A stretch of 6,056 nt of DNA, taken from assembly GCA_019347795.1 (NCBI GenBank), contig JAHWKS010000394.1, positions 1-6,056 on the forward strand, written 5' to 3'. A program made the position numbers and the translations under genes. Numbering within the stretch: position 1 is the stretch's first letter; each line of letters starts with the position of its first letter. This DNA is from Planctomycetota bacterium (lineage in GTDB: Bacteria > Planctomycetota > Planctomycetia > Pirellulales > Pirellulaceae). The notes under the pieces are model-generated. The model was not told the origin of the DNA and ran no database searches. It saw only the letters and a list, made by a program, of their open reading frames with translations. This document shows, one piece after another, positions 1 to 5,972 of this stretch.

Positions 1-152
1 CACCCCACTCAACCTCCGAACCACCAGCAACTTCGGAACAGCGCACCCGGCTCGACGAATCGGCAAATTGATTGACGCAGAGCCGGCGGTGCGATATCCT
101 GGAGTAGCCAATAGTTTCCACAATCCGTTCGCCATCAGGCGATGTTCCAGGA
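1..152. other. Upstream region without a recognisable complete gene
   Basis: No complete gene is seen here. Two plus-strand frames run in from the left edge and stop early: frame 1 ends at a TGA at 73-75, and frame 3 ends at a TGA at 69-71 after a Ser/Thr/Glu-rich stretch (starting PHSTSEPPATSEQ). Either could be the C-terminal tail of a gene outside the window, but the piece is too short to decide. The right half holds the promoter candidate described separately. Confidence 0.4.
72..100 (+). promoter_or_regulatory. Candidate sigma70-type promoter
   Basis: TTGACG at 72-77 matches the -35 consensus at five of six positions. TATCCT at 95-100 matches the -10 consensus at four of six, and the spacer is exactly 17 bases. 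Transcription would start near 107 and leave a leader of about 46 bases before the ATG at 153. It could drive the small secreted protein and possibly the genes behind it, since no comparable promoter was seen in the next gap. It is a pattern match only. Confidence 0.5.
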
Positions 153-566
153 ATGATTGCGGCGATTCACCGCCGAGCGCAGCAATGGTGCGGGCTGACC
201 GCGGCGGGAGCAGTGTGCTTCGCCCTCTCGCTGTCCGCTGGCGATGCGCGCGGCAGTTGCGGCGATTGGCTCGATCATCCTACGCTTGAATCTCAGGCGA
301 AGAGCGACGCGGCCTTCGAGGGAGGTCAAAGTCGTCCGATTCCGGCACGCGTTCCACCGTGCAAGGGTGCGTCGTGCCATAGCGCCCCGCGGCCTGCGGC
401 GCCGTCGGCGCCGCCGCGGATTTCGGTTTCGCCGCAGGATCCGGTTGCGTATCTCGTTGTCTCGGCGGTCGCGGCGGACCGCTCGCTAGTCGAGGTTCTT
501 GCAGAAGACAACGCCTCGCCCCGGCCGGGGCATCCGCTGCGCATCAAACGTCCTCCTCGCGTTTGA
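153..566 (+). CDS. Small secreted protein of unknown function
   Basis: The 137-residue product begins with a basic stretch (HRRAQQ) and a hydrophobic core at about residues 14-28, followed by small residues. This fits a Sec signal peptide cut near residue 32, so the mature protein of about 105 residues should be exported. The mature part has only three cysteines: Cys36 in SCGDWLDHP, and Cys70 and Cys75 in PCKGASCHSAP. A proline-rich linker follows, then a short hydrophobic strand (AYLVVSAVA) and a basic Pro-rich tail (PLRIKRPPRV). Small exported proteins with this CGDWL / PC-x-G-xx-C / RPP layout are, as far as I recall, common hypotheticals in Planctomycetota. CKGASCH fits a CX4CH pattern, but one such site is weak evidence for haem. 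The CCAGGA at 147-152 abuts the ATG and is too close for a normal ribosome binding site, so the start is not firmly set. The function is unknown. Confidence 0.62.
   Translation: MIAAIHRRAQQWCGLTAAGAVCFALSLSAGDARGSCGDWLDHPTLESQAKSDAAFEGGQSRPIPARVPPCKGASCHSAPRPAAPSAPPRISVSPQDPVAYLVVSAVAADRSLVEVLAEDNASPRPGHPLRIKRPPRV
544..566 (+). repeat. Short hairpin at the stop codon
   Basis: TCAAACG at 544-550 pairs perfectly with CGTTTGA at 560-566 around a nine-base loop, and the right arm contains the TGA stop of the small secreted protein. No T-run follows, so it is not a classical intrinsic terminator. It may slow decay of the transcript end or be chance. Confidence 0.3.
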
Positions 567-768
567 GGCAGCGGCTCTGTTGCGTCCACTTCGGCGTTGC
601 TGCGTGGGCCGTGCCCCCGCCTCGCCGGCGGGGCGCTGTATTCATCTGAGCCGCGCGCTCGTCTGCGCGCCCGATGTTCCGCCTTCGAGCCGGTCGCCTG
701 CGCGCTCTGGCTACGTCACGCGGCCGAAACTGTTGACCATTTGTCTGGCGTTTGAGGAGACGCCTCTT
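567..768 (+). other. Gap or leader with GC hairpins before the cytochrome gene
   Basis: These 202 bases stay open in the frame of the downstream cytochrome, but the translation is Arg/Pro/Ala-rich and looks like non-coding GC-rich sequence. There is a 7-bp stem (CCCCGCC 615-621 with GGCGGGG 627-633) and a 6-bp stem (GCGCGC 653-658 with 665-670). Neither is followed by a T-run. TTGACC at 733-738 lacks a -10 box at the right distance. The region may be a read-through leader or hold a promoter of another sigma class that I cannot recognise. Confidence 0.4.
754..759 (+). promoter_or_regulatory. Ribosome binding site of the multihaem cytochrome gene
   Basis: GAGGAG lies nine bases before the ATG at 769 and is a strong Shine-Dalgarno match. 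It fixes the start at 769 rather than at the candidate starts further upstream in the same open frame, which have no such site and would put an implausible 90-residue Arg/Pro-rich extension in front of the first membrane helix. Confidence 0.8.
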
Positions 769-3624
769 ATGTCGCAAGTCACCCGTGCTGATCTGTTGCA
801 GCCCACGCCGCCCAAGAAATACGTGCGGGCGGTCGGACCGAGGCTGCGCAAGCTCCTGTATTTTATCTTCGCGTTGACGGCGCTCTTGGGCGCCAACGCC
901 GCGTACCTGGCGTGCATCACGGCGCTGGAGTGGGCGACCGGCCGGACTTATCAGAACTTCTTCTATCAGTACATGTTCCTGGGGCACCTGGCCTTGGGGC
1001 TGTTGTTGCTGGTCCCCTTCGTCGTGTTCGGCGCCATTCATATGGCGATCTCGCGGAACCGGCGAAACCGGCGGGCGGTCAAGATCGGCTACACGCTCTT
1101 CGCCGCGGGAATTGTGGTGCTCGTGACCGGCGTGCTGCTGATGCGCGTGGGCGGCTTCGACCTGCGACAGCCGGCGATGCGCTCTACCGTGTATTGGCTG
1201 CACGTCATCGCGCCGCTGGCGGCGGTGTGGCTGTACTGGCTGCATCGCCTGGCCGGGCCGCGGATCAAGTGGCGAGTCGGCCTGATCTACGCGGGCGCCG
1301 TGAGCGTGGTGGTGGCCGCCTTCGCGGCGGTGCACACGCAGGACCCGCGGGAGTGGTTCGCCGTCGGGCCGGAGTCGGGAGCGCGGTACTTCGAGCCGTC
1401 GCTGGCGCGGACCGCCTCCGGCAAGTTCATCCCTCCCGAGGCGCTCACCAACGACCAGTACTGCCTCAAGTGCCATGCCGACGTTCACGCCGGCTGGGCC
1501 AACAGCGTGCACCGCTTCAGCTCGTTCAACAACCCGCCCTACTTCGCCAGCGTCACCGAGACGCGGGAAGTCGGTCTCCAGCGCGACGGCAACGTGCAGG
1601 CCTCCCGCTGGTGCGCCGGATGTCACGACCCCGTGCCGTTCTTCAGCGGCGCCTTCGACGATCCAAACTTTGATACGCTGAACCATCCCACGGCCCACGC
1701 CGGAATCACCTGCACGGTCTGCCACGCGATCACGCACGTGAACAGCACCAAGGGGAATGCCGACTATACGATCGAAGAGCCGCTGCACTACCCCTTCGCG
1801 TACAGCGACAACGCGCTCTTGCAGTGGGTCAACAACCAGCTCATCAAGGCGAAACCGTCGTTCCACAAGAAGACCTTTCTCAAACCGTTCCACAAAGAGG
1901 CCGAGTTCTGCTCGACGTGCCATAAGGTGCACTTACCGAAGGAGCTGAACCACTACAAGGAGTTCCTCCGCGGGCAGAACCATTACGATCCGTACTTGCT
2001 GAGCGGCGTCTCCGGGCACGGCGCCCGCAGCTTCTATTATCCGCCGCAGGCCAAGACGAACTGCAGCCAGTGCCACATGCCGCTGCAGGCGTCGGATGAC
2101 TTCGGCGCCCGGTACTTCGAGGGCGCCGAGGAGCTGAGCATCCACGACCACCTCTTCCCGACGGCGAACACGGGCGTCGCCTGGCTGCTCGACAAACCCG
2201 AGATCGTCGAGGCGCATCAGGACTTCTTGAAGGGCGTGATGCGGGTCGACATTTTCGGCGTCCGCGAAGGAGGCGAGATCGACGGTGTGCTCCAGGCCCC
2301 GCTCCGGCCGGAGGTTCCGGCGCTCGAGCCGGGCGCAAAATACCTGCTGGATACGGTCATCCGCACGCTCAAGATGGGGCACCTCTTCACGCAAGGCACG
2401 GTCGATTCCAACGAGGTTTGGCTCGACGTGACGGTCACCTCCGGCGACCGCATCATCGGCCGCAGCGGCGCGTTAGACCCGGAGAAGGGGAAGGAGGTAG
2501 ATCCGTGGTCGCACTTCGTGAACGTGTTCATGCTTGACAAGGACGGCAACCGCATCGACCGCCGCAACCCGCAAGACATCTTCACGCCGCTGTACAACCA
2601 CCAGATTCCTCCCGGCGCCGGGCAGACCGTGCACTACGAGCTGGCGTTGCCGGAGGACCTCTCGGCGCCGGTCACGGTCGAGGTGAAGCTGCAGTACCGC
2701 AAGTTCGACCAGCGGTACATGGACTTCGTCGCGCAGATGAACGAGAAGCACGGCCGCATCATTCGCGGCCACGAGCCGGGCCGGACGTACGAGAACGATC
2801 TGCCGATCACCACCCTAGCGGTCGATCGGGTCACCTTCCCCGTCGCGGGCGTCGAGGCGGAGGTGGAGAACGCTCCGGTCGATTTCCCGCTATGGCAACG
2901 GTGGAACGACTACGGCATCGGCCTGTTGCTCAAAGGCAAGGCCGAGTTGCGGCAGGCGGAGGCGGCGTTCCAGGAGGTCGAGAAGCTGGACCGCTTCGAC
3001 GGCCCGATGAACCTCGCCCGGGTGTACAACATCGAAGGCCGGCTGGATGAGGCGGTCGAGGCGCTTCGTCGGGCCGACGCGTATCGCGACAATCCGGACT
3101 TCCCGCGCTGGACCTGGGCCTGGCTCAGCGGCGCGGTGAACCGCCAACAGGGGCGGCTGGAGGAGGCGGCTAACAACCTGCGGAGCGTGCTGGAGGATCG
3201 TACGCCGGAGATGATCGCCCGCAGCTTCGACTTCAGCCTAGACTACGAGGTGATCAACCTTTTGGGCCAGACGCTGTTCGATCTCGGCCGGCAACGGCAG
3301 CGGCAGAATCTCGATGAGGACGCCCGCGAGTTCTGGCTGCGGGCGGTCGAGCGATTCGAGAAGACGTTGACGATCGACTCGGAAAACGTCTCCGCCCACT
3401 ACAACCTGGCGCTGCTCTACGCAGAGCTGGGGGACGAAGCGAAAGCGGACCACCATCGCCGCTTGCACGAGAAGTATAAACCGGACGACAACGCCCAAGG
3501 CCGCGCCGTGCGGCTGGCGCGCGAGAAGTACCCTGCAGCCAACCACGCCGCAGAGGCGGTCGTGAAATATCCCCTGCAACGCCCCGGCGCGCCGGGACTG
3601 GAATCGGAATTCGCCGCGGAGTGA
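769..3624 (+). CDS. Membrane-anchored pentahaem cytochrome c with C-terminal TPR repeats
   Basis: The 951-residue product has four parts. (1) Five predicted membrane helices lie at about residues 27-50, 68-92, 105-125, 139-161 and 168-188. Helix 2 carries His73 and His91 and helix 4 carries His145 and His159 (spacing 14), a layout like membrane cytochrome b proteins, so two b haems are possible. (2) Five CXXCH motifs start at residues 232 (CLKCH), 282 (CAGCH), 315 (CTVCH), 381 (CSTCH) and 432 (CSQCH). They are spaced as in cytochrome c554-like multihaem proteins, with extra histidines as possible distal ligands (for example His240 and His247). (3) A beta-rich region at about 485-700 contains GHLFTQGTVDSNEVWLDV (from residue 537), resembling the domain that follows the haems in related proteins. 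(4) About five TPR-like helix pairs lie at about 712-905. The haem part should face the periplasm, with electrons probably coming from the quinone pool. The electron acceptor or substrate is not evident. The gene is probably co-transcribed with the CRTAC1 gene downstream. The domain calls are firm; the b haems are inference. Confidence 0.92.
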   Translation: MSQVTRADLLQPTPPKKYVRAVGPRLRKLLYFIFALTALLGANAAYLACITALEWATGRTYQNFFYQYMFLGHLALGLLLLVPFVVFGAIHMAISRNRRNRRAVKIGYTLFAAGIVVLVTGVLLMRVGGFDLRQPAMRSTVYWLHVIAPLAAVWLYWLHRLAGPRIKWRVGLIYAGAVSVVVAAFAAVHTQDPREWFAVGPESGARYFEPSLARTASGKFIPPEALTNDQYCLKCHADVHAGWANSVHRFSSFNNPPYFASVTETREVGLQRDGNVQASRWCAGCHDPVPFFSGAFDDPNFDTLNHPTAHAGITCTVCHAITHVNSTKGNADYTIEEPLHYPFAYSDNALLQWVNNQLIKAKPSFHKKTFLKPFHKEAEFCSTCHKVHLPKELNHYKEFLRGQNHYDPYLLSGVSGHGARSFYYPPQAKTNCSQCHMPLQASDDFGARYFEGAEELSIHDHLFPTANTGVAWLLDKPEIVEAHQDFLKGVMRVDIFGVREGGEIDGVLQAPLRPEVPALEPGAKYLLDTVIRTLKMGHLFTQGTVDSNEVWLDVTVTSGDRIIGRSGALDPEKGKEVDPWSHFVNVFMLDKDGNRIDRRNPQDIFTPLYNHQIPPGAGQTVHYELALPEDLSAPVTVEVKLQYRKFDQRYMDFVAQMNEKHGRIIRGHEPGRTYENDLPITTLAVDRVTFPVAGVEAEVENAPVDFPLWQRWNDYGIGLLLKGKAELRQAEAAFQEVEKLDRFDGPMNLARVYNIEGRLDEAVEALRRADAYRDNPDFPRWTWAWLSGAVNRQQGRLEEAANNLRSVLEDRTPEMIARSFDFSLDYEVINLLGQTLFDLGRQRQRQNLDEDAREFWLRAVERFEKTLTIDSENVSAHYNLALLYAELGDEAKADHHRRLHEKYKPDDNAQGRAVRLAREKYPAANHAAEAVVKYPLQRPGAPGLESEFAAE

Positions 3625-3631
3625 ATCGATT

Positions 3632-3714
3632 CGTTTAACCGCGTGCCCGGCGGGCCGCGCGGACGCCAGTGCTGGATCCAACGTCGCGCGGCCCGTTGGG
3701 CACGCGGTTAAACG
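3632..3714 (+). repeat. Long near-perfect inverted repeat between the two main genes
   Basis: CGTTTAACCGCGTGCCC at 3632-3648 pairs perfectly with 3698-3714. GG 3649-3650 faces TT 3696-3697, which are G-U pairs in the plus-strand RNA. CGGGCCGCGCG 3651-3661 pairs perfectly with 3685-3695, G3662 is bulged, and ACG 3663-3665 pairs with CGT 3682-3684. This gives 33 pairs around a 16-base loop that contains two smaller palindromes (CCAG-TG-CTGG at 3666-3675 and TGGATCCA at 3673-3680). The left arm begins eight bases after the cytochrome stop. It resembles an intergenic palindromic (REP- or MITE-like) element. It has no T-run, so it is not a standard terminator, although such a hairpin could attenuate read-through or protect the upstream message from 3' decay. 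Confidence 0.88.
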
Positions 3715-3723
3715 ACACCTATC

Positions 3724-3727
3724 AGGA
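3724..3727 (+). promoter_or_regulatory. Weak ribosome binding site supporting the start at 3738
   Basis: AGGA lies ten bases before the ATG at 3738. It is weak, but it sits outside the hairpin. The alternative in-frame GTG at 3669 lies inside the hairpin loop, and its extra 23 residues would be translated from the repeat itself, so 3738 is preferred. Confidence 0.5.
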
Positions 3728-3737
3728 CCTACTCGTG

Positions 3738-5603
3738 ATGAATAAACCCAAAGACATACCTCAGCAAATCGAACTCGATGAAGAGCGGGACGACGCCGTG
3801 ATCGGCGTGGCGCTGCGGTGGTCGCTGGCGGCGATCGTGCTGCTGGCGGTCGTGGTGGGCGGCGTGGCGTACTCGCTCACGCGCGACGAGCCGCCGCCTC
3901 CCGTGAAGGAGACGCAGCTTGCGCCGGTCGAGGTCCGCGAGGCGCCGAAGATCGAGATCCCTCCGGCGCCGTTCACCGACATCACCGCCGCGGCCGGGAT
4001 CGACTTCGTGCATGAAAACGGCGCCGCGGGCGAAAAGCTTCTGCCGGAAACGATGGGGGGCGGCTGCGGCTGGCTCGACTTCGACAGCGACGGCGATCAA
4101 GACCTGCTGCTGGTGAACGGCCGGCGATGGCCGTGGGACAAGCGGCCTGTCGAAGAGCCGGCGACAATGGCTCTCTACCGCAACGACGGGAGCGGCGCCT
4201 TCGAGAATGTGACGGCCGGCTCGGGACTCGATGTCTCGCTCTATGGCATGGGCGCCGCCGTCGGCGATTACGACAACGACGGCCGCGCCGACGTGTTTCT
4301 CTCCGCCGTCGGCCGCAACCGCCTCTTCAAGAATCTCGGCGACGGCCGGTTCGCCGATGTCACCGAAACCGCAGGCGTGGCCGGCGGCGACGATGCCTGG
4401 GGAACAAGCTGCGGCTTCTTCGACTACGACAACGACGGCGACCTCGACCTCTTTGTCTGCAACTACGTCCAATGGTCGCGGGAGTACGACGCGGCGCAGA
4501 ACTTCCAGCTCACCGGCGGAGGCCGCGCGTACGGCCGGCCGCAGAACTTCGAAGGCGCGTTCTCCTATCTCTATCGCAATGACGGCGAAACGTTCACCGA
4601 CGTATCCAAGTCTGCCGGCATTCAGGTTCGCAACCCGGCCACGGGCGTGCCGCTGGGGAAATCGCTGGGGCTGACGTTCCTCGATTTCGACCGCGACAGT
4701 TGGCTCGACGTGCTCGTGGCGAACGACACGGTGCAGAACTTTCTCTTCCACAATCAGCGCGACGGGACGTTCCGCGAGATCGGGAGCCTGGCGGGCGTCG
4801 CCTTCGACATGGACGGCGCCGCCCGCGGAGCCATGGGCATCGACGCCGGCCGCTTCCGCAACGACGATGCGCTGGGGATCGCCATCGGCAACTTTTCCAA
4901 CGAGATGACGGCCCTCTACGTCGCCTACGATGGGGAGGGGCAGTTCACTGATGAGGCGATCTCCACCGGCCTGGGCCCCGAAACGAGGCTGGAGCTGACG
5001 TTCGGCGTGTTCTTCGCCGATTACGACCTCGATGGCCGGCTGGACCTGTTCGCCGCCAACGGCCACCTGGAGGAAGAGATCAACCGCGTGCAGCCGAGCC
5101 AGCACTACGAGCAGCCGCCGCAGTTGTTCTGGAACTGCGGTCCCGAGCACGGCGCCGAGTTCCTTCCAGTCCCGCCTGGTAAGTGCAGCGACGAGTTCCT
5201 CCGGCCGATGGTCGCCCGTGGCGCCGCCTACGCCGACATCGACAACGACGGCGACACGGACGCCCTTTTCATGGCGGTCGGGGGGTCGCCGCGACTCCTG
5301 CGGAACGACCAGGAGTCAGGCCATCACTGGCTCCGCTTCAAGCTGATCGGCCGGCAGTGCAGCCGGGACGCGATTGGGGCTTGGGTCGAGGTAAAACTCC
5401 CCGACCGCACGCTCTGGCGTCAGGTGATGCCGACCCGCAGCTACATCTCGCAGGTCGAGCTGCCGGTTGCCTTCGGGATGGGAGACAACGATCAGGTCGA
5501 GTCCGTGACCGTTCACTGGCCGGACGGCAGCCGGCAAACCGTGGCCGACGTGCAAGTTGACTCCGAACAGACGATCGAACAAGACGCCTCCCATGCCCAA
5601 TGA
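3738..5603 (+). CDS. CRTAC1 family protein: FG-GAP/VCBS repeats with ASPIC/UnbV domain
   Basis: The 621-residue product starts with a charged cytoplasmic stretch and one membrane helix at about residues 26-46, followed by a Pro-rich linker (DEPPPPVKE), so the bulk should lie outside the cytoplasmic membrane as an anchored protein. The body is a beta-propeller-type repeat domain with Asp-rich calcium-loop motifs: DFDSDGDQD (residue 114), DYDNDGRAD, DYDNDGDLD, DFDRDSWLD, DYDLDGRLD and DIDNDGDTD. The fourth has Ser where the loop glycine is expected. The C-terminal part at about 530-615 matches ASPIC/UnbV (RDAIGAWVEVKL, RSYISQVE, FGMGDND, VTVHWPDGSRQ). These domains are known from surface and extracellular proteins and may bind partners or ligands; no enzymatic role can be assigned. 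The gene follows the multihaem cytochrome in the same direction with 113 bases between, mostly the inverted repeat, which points to a shared function. The family call is firm and the role is unknown. Confidence 0.93.
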   Translation: MNKPKDIPQQIELDEERDDAVIGVALRWSLAAIVLLAVVVGGVAYSLTRDEPPPPVKETQLAPVEVREAPKIEIPPAPFTDITAAAGIDFVHENGAAGEKLLPETMGGGCGWLDFDSDGDQDLLLVNGRRWPWDKRPVEEPATMALYRNDGSGAFENVTAGSGLDVSLYGMGAAVGDYDNDGRADVFLSAVGRNRLFKNLGDGRFADVTETAGVAGGDDAWGTSCGFFDYDNDGDLDLFVCNYVQWSREYDAAQNFQLTGGGRAYGRPQNFEGAFSYLYRNDGETFTDVSKSAGIQVRNPATGVPLGKSLGLTFLDFDRDSWLDVLVANDTVQNFLFHNQRDGTFREIGSLAGVAFDMDGAARGAMGIDAGRFRNDDALGIAIGNFSNEMTALYVAYDGEGQFTDEAISTGLGPETRLELTFGVFFADYDLDGRLDLFAANGHLEEEINRVQPSQHYEQPPQLFWNCGPEHGAEFLPVPPGKCSDEFLRPMVARGAAYADIDNDGDTDALFMAVGGSPRLLRNDQESGHHWLRFKLIGRQCSRDAIGAWVEVKLPDRTLWRQVMPTRSYISQVELPVAFGMGDNDQVESVTVHWPDGSRQTVADVQVDSEQTIEQDASHAQ

Positions 5604-5847
5604 GCGGCCGCCGCTGGCATTGAAGCTCCCGTTGTGGCTCTCGGCCGCGTTCATGCTCACGATTCCGGAGGAATACAGCGAGGCGGCCCGGCTGGAAGGG
5701 CTGGGAGAGTGGGGCGTGTTTCGGCGAATCATCCTGCCTCTGCTCTTGGCGGCGGCGACGCTGTTCGCCCTGCCCATCATCCTGCTGTTTCTCTTGACGC
5801 AGAAGACGTTTTTGAAGGGCGTCGCCGCGGCGGGACTTAAAGGATAG
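5593..5847 (+). pseudogene. Remnant of a carbohydrate ABC transporter permease (MalG type)
   Basis: The frame encodes 84 residues; intact MalG-type permeases have about 280. The EAA loop that contacts the ATPase is well kept: IPEEYSEAARLEG with EAA at residues 30-32, Gly36, and ILP at 47-49. The end also matches the family: LFALPIILLFLLTQ, then FLKGVAAAGLKG, like the usual last helix and terminal GLxxGxxKG. The first four helices are missing, and about 60 residues that normally lie between the EAA loop and the last helix are gone, with the join near residues 50-52 (about base 5743). The deletion kept the frame. The ATG overlaps the end of the CRTAC1 gene by 11 bases and has no ribosome binding site, so it could only be made by reinitiation. 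A functional mini-membrane protein cannot be excluded, but a decayed gene is the simpler reading. Confidence 0.7.
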
Positions 5848-5860
5848 CGCACCGGGCGCT
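5846..5860. terminator. Weak hairpin between convergent genes
   Basis: AGCGC 5846-5850 pairs with GCGCT 5856-5860 around a five-base loop. It starts at the stop codon of the permease remnant and lies eight bases beyond the stop of the minus-strand small gene. No T-run follows on either strand, so a role in termination for the facing genes is only suggested by position. Confidence 0.2.
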
Positions 5861-5867
5861 CAACATC

Positions 5868-5957
5868 CTACCTCTTGCGATGGCGAATCTTCGCCCGCAT
5901 CCGACGCTTCTTACGACCGACTTTCCGCCGGCCCTTGCCTGTTTTCTTGGTGCCCAC
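5868..5957 (-). CDS. Very small basic protein, possibly COX24/AURKAIP1-like or ribosome-associated
   Basis: Starting at GTG 5957-5955, the frame gives 29 residues beginning MGTKKTGKGRRKVG and ending KIRHRKR before a TAG. About 18 residues are Lys, Arg or His and there is no acidic residue, which points to RNA or ribosome binding. The KKRRMRAK core resembles the basic COX24/AURKAIP1 C-terminal motif, which is annotated in many tiny bacterial proteins, but the match is short and made by eye. GTG is chosen because a strong Shine-Dalgarno sequence sits just before it; an in-frame ATG at 5972-5970 would put that site inside the gene. It faces the permease remnant with 20 bases between the stops and does not belong to the cytochrome operon. 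Confidence 0.75.
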   Translation of the reverse strand: MGTKKTGKGRRKVGRKKRRMRAKIRHRKR

Positions 5958-5961
5958 AAGG

Positions 5962-5968
5962 TCCTCCC
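5962..5968 (-). promoter_or_regulatory. Ribosome binding site of the small basic gene
   Basis: On the minus strand this reads GGGAGGA, ending four bases before the GTG start codon. It is one of the strongest Shine-Dalgarno matches in the window and is the main reason to believe in the 29-residue gene. Confidence 0.75.
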
Positions 5969-5972
5969 TCAT

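Noticed and set aside
733..755. TTGACC as a -35 box for the cytochrome gene
   Set aside because: At 16-18 bases downstream there is only the GAGGAG region and no -10-like hexamer.
499..768. N-terminal extension of the cytochrome from an upstream start at 499
   Set aside because: The extra 90 residues are Arg/Pro/Ala-rich, overlap the small secreted gene, and have no ribosome binding site, while ATG 769 has GAGGAG at the right distance.
757..771. Shared AGACGCCTC before both the cytochrome ATG (769) and the permease-remnant ATG (5593)
   Set aside because: Only nine bases agree plus the ATG. This is likely chance in GC-rich sequence and no wider repeat is seen.
544..1932. Long minus-strand open frame opposite the cytochrome gene
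   Set aside because: It is a GC-rich shadow of the real gene, with Arg/Gln/His-rich composition and no recognisable domain.
3632..3714. Classical rho-independent terminator
   Set aside because: The stem is far longer than usual and no T-run follows the right arm (ACACCTATC), so it is listed as an inverted repeat.
3669..3737. GTG start at 3669 for the CRTAC1 protein
   Set aside because: The codon sits in the loop of the long hairpin, and the added residues are simply the translated right arm of the repeat. ATG 3738 has a weak but usable ribosome binding site.
3729..5150. Long minus-strand open frame opposite the CRTAC1 gene
   Set aside because: It mirrors the Asp-rich repeats as Val/Ile/Glu-rich runs and has no independent domain; the plus-strand protein explains the region.
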